DNA of 64,000 nt from Shinisaurus crocodilurus. Its lineage: Eukaryota; Chordata; Lepidosauria; Squamata; Shinisauridae. A program made the position numbers and the translations under genes. The stretch is from positions 231,847,546 to 231,911,545 of the forward strand of contig CM037878.1 in assembly GCA_021292165.1 (NCBI GenBank), read 5' to 3'. Under the pieces are notes generated by a model. It saw only the letters and a list, made by a program, of their open reading frames with translations, ran no database searches and was not told the DNA's origin. Shown here one piece after another: positions 53,230 through 64,000 of the stretch. Position 1 is the stretch's first letter, and each line of letters opens with the position of its first letter.

Positions 53230-54400
53230 ATTAACATATTGCCAGTTTCTATTGGTTCTGCATTTTCTAATATGCAAGCATCATTCAGATTGTGAATACC
53301 AAGTGATATAATTGTGGAAAAAGTGGATTCATATTTGAATGTATTTCTTTCTGCAAGGACAGTATTATTGTTATTGTTTGTAGTTGCAAGTCTCCCTTTT
53401 TTATTTCTGCTTTCCAAAGACACATTCAGGAATAATTGTCATCCTCAGTGCAGTAACAGAATCATGTGGATGCGTAGAAATGAAACCATTTATGGGCCTT
53501 TTTCAGGCCCATTCATATTTATATTATAGTGCATGTGGCATTAACAAAGTTCATTTTCTGTTCATTTGGCAATTTGCCAATGAACTAAGATACTTAAGGG
53601 GTTATTTGGTGTGTGATTATTTGTGTGAGAAATATAAAAATGACAGTTTATCTGTTTAGCATAGCTCATCAACATGCATAGCATATCCCACAGCTAATCT
53701 TTTCAAGGAATTAAAGGGAATTCAAAAGAGAGATTATAGTATGTAAACAATGGCGGTTTAGATATCTTGCCTACTGGCCTAAGGTCCCTCCATAGATCCT
53801 GCAGAGTTTACCTTCTGTATCAGTAGTTAATTAAGGTGAAACATGAGGTAATTAGGGCTAATCCTAGTGCTATCCTGCTGGCCTATTGCCTCTCAGGCCA
53901 TCCCCCTAACCAAAATCCTTTTTCACAGCTTGTGAAATGGTGCCATTCTTTGAACACATTTTAAAAATTGATGGCCATGTTTATTATAAACATTGCACCT
54001 AATTCTTGAGATAAAATGTTCCTGATGAGGCAGAAAGAAAAGAATGTATCTATCATGTATCAAATATTTCAAAGATTAAAAAATAGTATTGTTCTTAAAA
54101 CAAAAACAAAAAAAAACAACACAGAAAATATTAAGTAAAATGTTTTCCCCCAGTAACTGACAAGGTTTAGGAAATTATGTTTGTTACCTATGCTTGTTTC
54201 CAGCAGCTTTCATGAAATGGTTTATTCATTTTCCCCTTGGATTTGGGTGTGCAAAACCAAGGTACACATAATTACAAGGTGACAGTCCTTGAACATACTT
54301 TGACAAACATAATGGACATTTTAAAAGAGGCACTTCTTGTAGCTCTTGAAGGAGTTGCCAGAGAATAACTTCACTTGTGCCAAATTTCAGGATAATAGCA
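53230..54400. other. Unassigned noncoding DNA
   Basis: No classified repeat or gene seen. Confidence 0.35.
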
Positions 54401-54407
54401 GACTTTG

Positions 54408-54483
54408 GCTGCAATCCTACATACACTTACCTGGGCTTACTCAATGGGTTTACTTCTGGGTAAACATGTATAGGATTGCACTG
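54408..54483. repeat. Family F palindromic repeat
   Basis: GCTGCAATCCTACATACACT, then TTACTCAATGGGTTTACTTC, then AACATGTATAGGATTGCACT. Both ends are intact mirror images. Confidence 0.85.
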
Positions 54484-54507
54484 ATTATTAAGCAATATAC
54501 ACACTTA

Positions 54508-54600
54508 TTTGTTCATTATATTTTAAAACTGCCCATAACCTAAATTCACTGGGTGGTGTACAAATTAAAAATTTCAAATACAACATACCAATAAAACAAT
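54508..54600 (-). mobile_element. L2-type LINE 3' end
   Basis: TTTTAAAACTGCCCATAACC, then CACTGGGTGGTGTACAAATT, then an A-rich run with CAATAAAACAATG. Read on the minus strand this is an L2 3' end. Confidence 0.6.
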
Positions 54601-54604
54601 GATA

Positions 54605-56815
54605 ATAAAACACATCAGATAAAATCAAGATAAGTAATAATGCAAGATATGTTTCATGTGAGCTCTTTTGGCAAAGTTATATTATTTCAGAAGGAATGGT
54701 TTTCTATTTGGCTTCGTTATACCCCAGAAAAAGAATGAGCATTACCGTAAGTCCTGTGCTTGGAAGCAAAGTGCTGAGTATGAGAGTTCTTTCTGAACTC
54801 ATAGGATCAGGCTTTTAGGCACTTAAATGAATTATCTAAACTCTTCATTTAAAACCAATATTACAATAAGCATGAGTTCCAGAATCTATGTTTATATAGT
54901 TAGATTTGAAACCTAGTAGGGGGAAAAACATGAGTCATACTTTTGATTATCCCCCCCCCCCCGATTAACATGCAGAAACTTCATATGCAATATCATTTTT
55001 CATATTATAATACAAACAAAAATGATAAAGACTGGTCAAATCCTGAATTCCAATTTACAGAAAAGAACATCTGCATCTTATTACTCAGATTCTTTTTGGA
55101 CTCATTCAGGAAATTGATGTGTGTTTTGTTGGCCCTGGATAGAGGCTTGGATGGATGGCCCCTTCGGCACCTCCTCTTTGAAGCACTTTGAGATCTCATT
55201 GCAGCTCTGCCCTGTTTCTTTTGTGGGGTAAATCAGAAGCTGCACTCTTGGTCTAATGGTTTTGAGAAGAAGGGAGGATTCATGAGTGGTTGCCTAGTAA
55301 CTACTGGACATGATCCGGATGACTTTCTGGCAGATGAGATCTGTAAGTGGCAGATCTGGCAGCTGTCTGCATGCCATATTCTCAAGGTCTGGCATGCTGA
55401 ACCATTGTCCATTTTCTCCAATTGGCCTTGATATAGTATAGTATAGTATAGCCCTAAACTAGACATCAAATATTGTTTTTGTTTAGGGTTTTGCTCAATG
55501 TATAACTTATTCTGGTAGTGACAGCTAGTTGTTCTTACGTAGAAGCATTAATATTTGTTTAATCAGATTTTGATTACATTGACACTCATTTCTTGAGAAG
55601 AATAAGGGGGGCTTTTAACAAGAATGCTGTGTAGCATCCTTTGGTTATGGTTTGTGCTAGAAAACAAACGAGGCAGAATCACTGCTGCTTGTCTCACTGC
55701 TTCTGTTTCAGAATCTTTATGTCTAAACTGAAAAAGCTTGTGCTACTATTTCATTTCTCCTAAGCGAACTAATTTCTGTGCTACACAACAGGGCTATTAT
55801 GGCAGCCCAAAGCACCACATTATAGTTTCAGGTTTAAAACAAAAGGAATTTCTTTTTGTGAGATATTGGTTTTATTCCTTTAATAGCCTACAGCTTTTAA
55901 AAATGAAGGGTAGGTGGGGCATTCCCTCTGCATAAATGCAAAGAGGATTTGCAGCATGACATTTAGAAAGGCATTGTATGAGGTTTGCTATTGATCCCCC
56001 ATGGTGGGGATGAGTGCTCAGAGAGAATAAATGGGCCACTTTTATGAGGCTCCTTGTCATCATGGATTTAGCTGTTTCATTTGCAGATTCCTGTAAATGT
56101 TTGTTTGATTCATGGCCGGTAATTTTCCATTGGATAGAGAATCGACATATCGTCAGCAAATGGCTGTATGTCATTAATACTTTCAAGTGGCGCCTGAAAA
56201 TGTTCACGCAGTTCCATTGATTCAAACTGTCTACTGTGCCACACTACCTAAGCTTATGGTGCAGTGCTGTAGAAATCAGTATCAGATAAAAATCAGAAAG
56301 TCATGGTAGCTGCTTATGAACGAAGTTAACATGGACAGTGATATTTGGCAATACTGCTCTGTCACATAAATATGAGGGAGGACATGTTTTACATTTATTT
56401 TGTACTTGTCATTTTGAAAGGTATGTTTTTAATATTTTTGAAACAGTATGGATAGCATTTTAAACAGCTTTTATTTTTTAAAAGAATTTTATTTTTATAC
56501 TTCCATGGTGAGATATGATTGTCAGTTATGGACATATCCCTGGATACATACATTTTTTGGATGAGCCCAGAGGTTTCATCGTTTATTGCTGCTGGGGTAC
56601 AGGTCATCAGATAGCCACATCTCTTCCAAAAGTATAACATAGTAAGCCCCATGAAGGCAACAGGGACAGTGCTTCAGAAACAGAGTTAGGGCCCAGGAGT
56701 ATAATTGGAACAATATTGTGGAGTGGAGCTTGGGATTTACAAACATTGTAAAATCCATTCCGTCTATGTTTCGTGGATTGTCAGGCAGCTTTTGTTCCGT
56801 TATTCAGCCATTGAC
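54605..56815. other. Unassigned noncoding DNA
   Basis: A 12-C run (54951-54962) and a TATAG pentanucleotide repeat (about 55430-55451). No gene supported. Confidence 0.35.
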
Positions 56816-56819
56816 GGAA

Positions 56820-57040
56820 TTAGATTTTGCACAAATGCGTTTGTTGTAGGCATTTGTGCAAATTCTCAGTTGTGCAAATTCACACTGCTGAAAATGCTCA
56901 AATCCCCCAACATACACAAATCCCCCCAAAATGCGTATTTTCATGTGTTAACCTACTGGGGAAATGCTATTTTTGGTTGGTGTGTCTCCCCATATTTTTC
57001 TATCACTAAATTTGTGTAAAATTACAGAAAGTTAAAAAAA
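56820..57040. repeat. A/T-rich 'caaatgtgc' repeat, hAT-like
   Basis: GCACAAATGCG, GCATTTGTGCAAATTCTCAG and AATGCTCAAATCCCCCAACA, with CCTACTGGGGAAATGC. The same succession (GCTCAAATCTCCCCCAAAC…AGCCTATGGGGGGAAATGC) is in the element ending at 61678. Confidence 0.5.
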
Positions 57041-57244
57041 AAAATCCAGTCTGCAATTCCTTGGAATCCACTCAGGAAAAGCTGGTCCACTGTAGAATCC
57101 GTGGGTTGGATTCTTAGAAATTCCAACTCATTTGCGTCTATTGCAGATTTCTCTGACATCCTTAGCTGGAGCATAGGGCAGCAGAAGAGAATCTATAGGC
57201 TGGATTCAACCCATCTCTGCAGTGGTGATTGGTACTATTGAAGA

Positions 57245-57648
57245 CAATGTGAATAGGGCTGTGCATATGGAGCCCCTCCCCATTGGGAGTTCCCCAGTGT
57301 TTTACATGGGAGAATTTTGCACAAGAGGGCACAGACATCTAGGTTTCGATGAAAATTGATAAGCTTTGGTCCTCGATATCGAAAAATCGAGTTCGATGTC
57401 AAGTTTGAGATGTAAAAGGTTTTTTTCCTTCGGTCTCGAGGCTCTCAATAGGCAGTCTCAGGGAACTGAGGGAATGGGCGGGAGCCGCGCTAAGGAGCAC
57501 GTGCGATGGGGGAGGGGCTCCCACCCAATTCTCCTCAGCTTTAGAACTTCCCGAAATGGCCACCACGCAAGTGCGGAGCCTATGTGTATGATTGCACAGA
57601 TGACCACTCGAAGAACCACGGTTACAGGTAAGCAACCTGTCTTTCTCA
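57245..57648. repeat. Unclassified interspersed repeat, CpG-richer
   Basis: Contains CGATATCGAAAAATCGAGTT and, at its right end, CGAAGAACCACGGTTACAGG then TAAGCAACCTG, a string I associate with a repeat of turtles and lizards. It ends exactly where L2 sequence begins. Class unknown. Confidence 0.4.
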
Positions 57649-57649
57649 A

Positions 57650-58275
57650 GAACAATCACCCTGGGGTCCTTAACATCAAATCCAAGACTACTTCCAACAT
57701 CTCAGAGACTGTTGTATATCAGGGTGGTCAGTACATCAATAGAATCCCCAATCTTTCCCTAAGACCATCACCAAATACAGACACTCAAACCTGCATCCTG
57801 ACTGAACAGGTCTCCTGGAGAGGGAAATGGTATCCCTATAGAGACCATGACACTACCTCCATGGCCCTTGAGCATAAGCTGGTACTGTACTGAATGCCCA
57901 GGTGGGCACAACTGGAAAGGTCAGCTCCCCCTAGTTCATCCACCCAGGTCTCAGTAATACACACTAGTCAGCCTCCTCATTCACAATCGGGTCATGGATG
58001 AGAGAAGTTTTATTATGGACCATTATGGCATTATAAAACAGCACCAAAAAGCCCAAGAGCATGTTGACAGAACTAGCCAGGTTGCCTTGGATGGAGAGAG
58101 GACTGAAAGAGTGAATTGCTCTGATATATCCCACCATGCTTGCCCTTCCCTGATCCATCCAATTGTCAGCACCATATCTTTTTCTGTCAGTCAGTACTGT
58201 AATGTGGGTGCCCCTCTCTCCCTCAATACCACACCATTCCTATTTTCCAGGCACGTACTAGCTCCAGCTGAACAA
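57650..58275 (-). pseudogene. L2 ORF2 endonuclease fragment
   Basis: The minus strand encodes KTSLIHDPIVNEEADCVLLR (with one stop), PGWMN, GELTFPVVP, then YRDTISLSRRPV, FECLYLV and DVKDPRVI across frameshifts. This matches the start of the L2 apurinic-like endonuclease ('NKAPLIHDLIVDEGADLACITETWL', 'YRDTISLSRRPV', 'FECLYL'). Further toward 58275 lies the 5' end of the same protein (FSPLSIQGNLASSVNMLLG). It is a separate L2 copy from the one at 50.5 kb, since the strand is the same but the gap is 5.4 kb of other sequence. Confidence 0.75.
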
Positions 58276-58279
58276 CAGT

Positions 58280-60990
58280 TGTTCTTAGCAGAGAATGGAA
58301 TAATTAGCCCAAATATATTTGATAAATTGATAAATAAAGATCTACATTTTCAGTCTTTACTGTTAGTGGCATATTGCAGTTAGTGGCAATATGTTTTTAA
58401 AGTGCCAAGTACCGTTAAAAATGCAGAAAATGAAATAATTACTATTTAAACAGGATTCACTTTCATTCTTTATAAAACACAGAGCAATCAAATTACCCAA
58501 TCAGTGAAATCATGTTACCTGAACCAGTCTAATTGTTACCTAGACATGAAGAGTTAGTAGAGAACAGGGCCTAACGAAGATCAGAATGGCTACAGAAATC
58601 TAGTGCCTTTCCCCCATATGCCCTGTTCTGCTACATGGTGTAAAACACATTTGTATTGTTCAGGAAAAGGAGGAAACAGGATTCATTTGATGTTTTAACT
58701 TAGACCAAACCATCTCTGAAACATAGAAGCAAAAATACTGGAGGAGAAAGCAAAAGCAATTAGCATCAAATATCATAATGGGTCCAGATACAGTCAGCCA
58801 GAATCCTGTGCCTATTAGTTTAGATTTCTTGATCCTGTCTTGGGTTTCTTGATTCTGTCTGGCTTAAATTGTATAAATGTATATATTAACGTTACCTGTG
58901 TGTATTCTTGTTGTTACCTAGCCTGAAGATTGGTATTAATTCTTCCTTAATTTACAGTGCATCATTTTAAAATATTGATCTCTTTAAATTAAAAAAAAAA
59001 AAGGAAGAAGAAGAAAAAAGGAAGAAAACTGAGCAAAACCCAGTCTTGTTTTACTAAAGGAATGATATATTGATTCTATCTGACAGTGCTTTGTCCACAG
59101 ATCAATATGAATGGACAGTATAGACCAGTTAAGAATGAAGCGGGGTCAAAAAAGGTCAGCAAATGAACAAGGCATTTGAAATTATTGGGTAAATGAAATG
59201 TACATATCATAAAGTAGATCTGACAGTTGTTTATAAAGAATAGTGGCAAGCAGCAGTCATAGGAGGTGCCTTCTCTCTCCTTCCCTCTATATGCAAATAA
59301 GCTTCCAAAATTAGCACTTTTCCCTCCCTCCCCTGCAGTTCCCCATCCCAAATGCAAGCTGTTTCCCCTCCCTCCACCAAATCAAAATTGTGATGAGCTC
59401 TTATTTCTCTCATCCTCCAAATAGAAATGAATCACATACATCTTAAAAATAGATCTAAAATAGGCCATTCTTCTTCCACTCCCATTTCTTTTACATTTGT
59501 ATGGTTCTCCCTACCTAAACTGTTTGGATCAACAAGTGAGATTAAAAATAGCTTAAATAAATATATTTTAATGGTTACATTCTAATGTTTTATTATGCTA
59601 TTATATTGCTTGCTTCCATGGGGTTATATAGATAGACTACTCACTTCTGACATGTAGGGATGACTGCTTCTACTTGGGATGCCATACTGCACAACCTCCT
59701 GGTGGTGTCTACAACAAAGTATTTGCAATCCTTAGCCATTTCTTTATGCACAGCTGAAATGGTAAATAGCCAGTCTTTGATGTGATGACCCACATTTGCT
59801 GCTGCTACTACTGCCTTTAGTTGTGTCATGAAGAAGTGTTTGTGGGACAGGGAAACCATTACCTTTGATACTAAACCATTGAACCATTGCTACTAAAAAG
59901 CTTTTATAGGGGACAATTTATTTTGTGTTTTAATTGGGCTGAAAGAATGAAGTGTGCAAAAGGAAAAGAAAAGCTCAGGATGACAGCTCCACACACTCAG
60001 CTGTGTGTGATGAAGTATCCTGCTTTAAAATGATATTCACTTTTTCATATACAAAAAAAAATGTTTGTAAAATGTTAACCTGCAAATTGTGTTAGTCCCT
60101 ATTATGAACTTTATTCGGTATAGATCTCAGGTCTGAATGATATATAAAACTCTGGATGCATTTGAGGTGTACAAGTTCACTGGACACCTAAAAATGCATA
60201 CAGGGCATGCATGTTAAGACTCCTTTGTGCAAGCTATATCTGTATGGCAGCGCTCTATGTTGGCTGTAACACTAGAAAGCTTCTTGCATGTGGCTCCACT
60301 TAATAGGGCAGAAAGGCTCCTTCTCAGCAGTCGCTGAATGATGTGATGCCAGTATGCAGAGTCTTCGTATATTTATCCTGCTGTCTGCCATTGTTGTCAG
60401 GTAAGTCGGCCAAGTATTTCTGTGCTGGGTACAGAGGAGAGGGCCTCTTTCTTCTGGCAACCTGCTTGGCTTCTGTATTGGGCCAAACAAGGGGCATAGT
60501 GCTCACTCCTCCTCTGCTATCAACAACATAGTGTATCCTTGTCCTTTGAGAGTGCTTCACAATTTAAATAAAAAGGAATGTTTTCTTTGCTGAATGTGAT
60601 CAAACACTTCAAAATCTTTTCATATTCTGCTTTGGAACTATTACTAGTAGAGGAGGACATGTTTCATGTCAAGTTAATGTTCAAAGTCTTGTCTTTCAAA
60701 AGCAATAGAACGAGTGTCTAAGAAAACAATTGGCTTCTATATACGAGATTTTTAATCACTGTTCTTAGACAGTGGCCTCACTGATGGTATCCCTGATAAT
60801 ATCAAAATTGTTAGGTTATTTTCTAAATGGGTTAAAAAGCTGAAGTTTGGCACACATGTAGTCTATGCCAGTCTAATTACTGGGAAACTCTTAAAAAAGG
60901 ACATTTGAAACTGTCGACCAATACCCACTGCATGGTTTACCTCATAATACCAGACAGCATGACAAGTCATACATCTAATTAAAAGTACAG
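58280..60990. other. Unassigned noncoding DNA
   Basis: AT-rich, with an A-run and AAGAAG patch near 58988-59025. A 73-codon minus frame (59641-59859) has protein-like composition but no recognised family. Confidence 0.35.
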
Positions 60991-60999
60991 ACTGACCTG

Positions 61000-61245
61000 G
61001 TTCTCATGATCACTGTGACTTAAACAAGCCATGGTGGCTTCGTTAAGCCGTGGCACATGCCAGTGCATGCTGGGTTCCATTTGCCTAATTACCATGGGGT
61101 TATTTGAGGGTTGTTTCCCCCTCAAACAAGCCATGCTGCCCAGTTTCAAATGACATGATAAGCCATGCCTAGGCAGGTAATTGGGCAAATGGTACCTGGC
61201 ACATACCACAGCTTAAACAAATGCCACTGTAATTGTACAAATTGG
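61000..61245. repeat. Palindromic repeat, MITE-like
   Basis: GTTAAGCCGTGGCACATGCC and TTCCATTTGCCTAATTACC are mirrored by GGTAATTGGGCAAATGG and GGCACATACCACAGCTTAAA. The centre is near CAAACAAGCCATGCTGCCC. Confidence 0.65.
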
Positions 61246-61299
61246 GTCTTTGAATCTTTGCTACTATGAGAATTTCGTTCTTCTTTGCAAGTCATGCAA

Positions 61300-61678
61300 A
61301 CATGTCTTGTTCGCAAGCCCAAACACAAACGCAGGCAGGAACACAATTCTCGGAAATTTTCACAATTTCCTAAATTTGCATTTGCATTCATTTGAGCATT
61401 TGCTCAAATCTCCCCCAAACACTATATGTATCTTCACTCTTTAGCCTATGGGGGGAAATGCACATTTTTCAATTCTCCATTTTTAAAAATGCATATTTTT
61501 TCAATTGCAAAAAATTGCACATTTTTAAAAATGTGTATTTTCCCAATAGAGAAAAGTGCTTTTTCCAAATCAGAAAAAAGATGTTCACATTTGAAAATGC
61601 AAACGAGGCAAAACGAGCTTCAAGGAAGAATTTGGAGAACCTCAGCAAGGTTGAACATTGCATGTTCACCCATCCCTA
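61300..61678. mobile_element. hAT-like A/T-rich element, right end
   Basis: Ends TGTTCACCCATCCCTA at 61678, that is TAGGGATGGGTGAACA on the minus strand, a hAT-type terminus. The interior repeats AAAATGTGC/GCACATTTTT motifs (61460-61560) and GCACATTTTTCAATTC. The left end was not found. Related sequence lies at 62952 and 56820. Confidence 0.55.
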
Positions 61679-61679
61679 C

Positions 61680-62945
61680 GAGGTCCCCTGCCAAAAAAAC
61701 ATAGACACAGACACGCTCCTTTGAACAATATTAAAATTGGGTGAGGGGGGAATTTCTTGTGGCAGTTGGAATCATTTTTTCACTGTAAGGTCCCTGGAGA
61801 GTTGGGGACCATAGAAACAAACAAACTTAAGTTGGTAAATAGAAATGAAGACAGTTTTACTTTGAATGTTTCTAATATAAGCATACTGACTAGTGATAGT
61901 GCTGAAGTTAGTAATTATTGATGACCTGTTTTGGAATCGGAATGTGTCCGGCTTGTAACACTCAGTAGCATTAGAAAAGGAATGCCGTTTTCTTAATTTT
62001 CTTCCCAAAGGGGTGTACCATGATTGGAATGCCATTGAGGGTGTGGTGGAGCCCAAATTTGGAATTTGGAAGAAACTGATTTCTTTGTAAAATACCTTCA
62101 TTCATTGAGCCCAGTTTCAACCAAGCCGTGTTGTTTGTTGATTACTAATATTGAAAGCAGTTCAAAATACATTTTCTTGGGAAATTGCATTCAAATTGTT
62201 ATTAAAACCATATTTTACAATGAGAAGAAGATAAGCCTCTACAAAAAAAAAAGTCTCACTGGGGTTTTCATTTTGTTTATTTGTTTTGGGTTTTTTAACT
62301 GAATCCCTATGGAAACCATATTTAATTTCAAGTAAAAACTGAGCAGGCCTCTATTCATGGGAAGTATCAGTCAACCTTGAAGTTTATTGGCTATTTGAAG
62401 TCAAATGCATAGTATATTCATTCTGTATTTTAGCTGCCTTTGGGATAAAGAATTTATTTTATTTTGTGTGTGTGTGCTTAATCTTTTTGCATTTGTATGC
62501 ACAATGTTCTCTGTAATTTGTATAAACAGCAAGGTAGCTGCAGGAACAGCCATTAATATTAGTCTTTTACAAACGTTTCCTCATTAGCTATGTTGGATAT
62601 TTCCCAAATAATGTGCATTCATTAGAAACTGAAATAATATAGGTTGAAATAATCATTTCAAAATGTGTCTCCTCTGAAATTTGGATTTAACGCAAGCAAC
62701 AGTCATTTGATGCTACTCTTTGCATACAAATTGTTATTTGGTACGTAAAATTAGAATATGATTTTGTGTTTGACCACGATCCATGTGGGCCTGTGAATGT
62801 ATGAGTGTGTGTATACATATGTTCAGCATCTGTGAAAAAGGGTATGTCAGTTGGTGAAGGGGATAGAAAAATGCATATTCACCTTCTTGAATCACTACAT
62901 TTTATATTTTGACTAAATCTGTTCTCTGCTAATGCCAGAGACTCA
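61680..62945. other. Unassigned noncoding DNA
   Basis: AT-rich, no gene or classified repeat. Confidence 0.35.
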
Positions 62946-62951
62946 TCATAG

Positions 62952-63255
62952 GGATGGATGAGAATAGTTTTTGACCAGAATTTATCCAATTTGCACCTGG
63001 ACACAAATGTGGACCCAAACGCAGAGTCTGCAGTTTGACATCTGTACCATTTGTGATGCAATTCGCACGAGAATAATGTGTTTGAAAAAATGTGTGCAAT
63101 TGAAAAATGTTCACATTTGAAAAATGTGCACACAAACACACATTAGTTAATGTAAGAAAGTGCATAGATTTCAAAAATGTGCTCAATTGATACATACATT
63201 TGGGAAAACATGCACAAAAATTTGCACACATTTTTGTGCAGAAAACAAACCTCAC
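62952..63255. mobile_element. hAT-like A/T-rich element, left end
   Basis: Begins TAGGGATGGATGAGAATA, matching the inverted end at 61678. The interior is built of AATGTGTGCAATTGAAAAAT and GTTCACATTTGAAAAATGTG motifs. The right end is missing; L2 reverse transcriptase follows directly. Confidence 0.55.
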
Positions 63256-63929
63256 ATGAACCCCACAATATTGGATAATTACCAGCCAGTCTCCAATATT
63301 CCATTTCTGGGCAAGGTATTGGAGCGTCTGGTGGGATTCCTGGATGGATGGATGGATTATCTAGAGCTATTTCAATCTGGCTTCAGACCTGGTTATGGGA
63401 CAGAAACCGCTTTGGTCGCCTTGGTAGATGACCTATGCCGGGAACTAGACAGGGGGAGTGTGTCCCTGTTGGTTCTGCTGGACCTCTCAGCAGCTTTCGA
63501 TACCATTAACCATGGTATCCTTCTGGAACGCCTCACTGGGATGGACTTGGAGGCACTGTTTTACAGTGGCTTCATTCCTTCCTGGAGGGGAGGATCTAGA
63601 AGGTGGTGTTGGGGGACTTCTGTTCGACTCCCTGGCCGTTGGCCTGTGGAGTTTCTCAGGGTTCCTTTTTGTCTCCCATGCTATTTAACATATACATGAA
63701 GCCGTTGGGAGAGGTTGTCCAGAGTTTTGGGGTTCGGTGTCACCAGTATGCTGATGACACCCAACTCTATTTCTCCTTTCCATCTAATTCCAAAGAAGCT
63801 GTTGCTGTGCTAAACCGGTGTTTGTTGGTAGTAATGGACTGGATGAGGGCTAACAAATTGAAGCTTAATCCAGGCAAGACAGAGGTGCTCCTGGTCAGTT
63901 GGAAGGCAGATCAAGGAATAGGGATTCAG
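63256..63929 (+). pseudogene. L2 ORF2 reverse transcriptase fragment
   Basis: Two overlapping frames give PTILDNYQPVSNIPFLGKVL, FQSGFRPGYGTETALVALVD, SLLVLLDLSAAFDTINHGIL and, after a frameshift near 63600, FNIYMKPLGEVVQSFGVRCH, QYADDTQLYFSFPS and KLKLNPGKTEVLLVS. These are fingers, palm and start of thumb of the L2 reverse transcriptase. The catalytic aspartate in LLDLSAAFD and both in YADD (63747-63758) are kept. A deletion in 'ERLVG' and 'TGMDLEALFYSG' is visible against the family. The copy is cut at 63929 by a CR1-type tail on the other strand. Confidence 0.93.
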
Positions 63930-64000
63930 CTTTCATAGATTTCATAGATCATAGAGTTGGAAGGAGCCTACAAGGCTATCGAGTCCAACCCCCTGCTCAA
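63930..64000 (-). mobile_element. CR1-type tail (CR1 or 5S SINE), runs off the window
   Basis: On the minus strand: TTGAGCAGGGGGTTGGACTC, then CCTTGTAGGCTCCTTCCAAC, then TCTATGATCTATGAAATCTA. The end variant (TATGATCTATGAAATCTATG) is identical to that of the 5S SINE at 1568-1725, so a 5S SINE of the same subfamily is likely. The head lies beyond base 64000. Confidence 0.85.

Noticed and set aside
57366..57893. Open frame of 175 codons
   Set aside because: Spans the junction of an unclassified repeat and an L2 fragment that codes on the opposite strand.
59641..59859. 73-codon minus-strand frame with protein-like composition (…VVDTTRRLCSMASQVEAV…)
   Set aside because: Looks a little like retroelement gag-type sequence, but I could not assign it. 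No neighbouring domain supports it.

Overview
This 64 kb window is vertebrate nuclear DNA, most likely from a squamate reptile (a lizard or close relative). It is AT-rich and has no convincing host gene: no rRNA or tRNA gene, and no open frame that I can assign to a cellular protein. The repeat mixture supports the identification: L2- and CR1-clade LINEs, truncated L1 copies, CR1-tailed 5S-rRNA-derived SINEs, a tRNA-headed SINE, hAT and Tigger-like DNA elements, a Helitron, and many palindromic short repeats. I infer an intergenic region or a large intron. The species cannot be fixed from sequence alone.

Layout. 0-2 kb: a 409-bp inverted duplication around an ~800-bp spacer; each arm holds an L2 3' end and a 5S-derived SINE. 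2-7 kb: mostly unassigned DNA. 7.2-9 kb: a foldback element, then a complete non-autonomous hAT element (7868-8938) with an 8-bp target duplication. 9-16.5 kb: foldback elements, L2 ends, a CR1 3' end, and a perfect 27-bp direct repeat 1.4 kb apart. 16.5-22.8 kb: an LTR-like block, two adjacent 5'-truncated L1 copies with perfect target duplications of 18 and 15 bp, and two perfect hairpins. 22.8-30 kb: one foldback nested in another, a degenerate L1-like 3' end and complex palindromes.

30-36 kb: a cluster of Tigger-like MITEs, one inserted into another, beside a Helitron that keeps the last part of its Pif1-type helicase. 36.9-38.9 kb: a decayed L1 with recognisable reverse transcriptase. 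43.5-44.1 kb: a second complete hAT element whose ends are packed with GACTC/GAGTC motifs. 44-48 kb: two tandem duplications, a tRNA SINE, a possible terminal exon and a Z-DNA-prone tract. 50-53 kb: a long L2 fragment and the best-preserved 5S-CR1 chimeric SINE. 57-58 kb: an L2 endonuclease fragment. 61-63 kb: AT-rich hAT-like ends. 63.3-64 kb: L2 reverse transcriptase interrupted by a CR1-type tail that runs off the window.

The elements relate through their machinery. The SINE tails match the CR1 3' end, so CR1 enzymes probably moved them. The hAT elements and MITEs encode no transposase here and must have depended on relatives elsewhere. The nested insertions give a relative order of activity.
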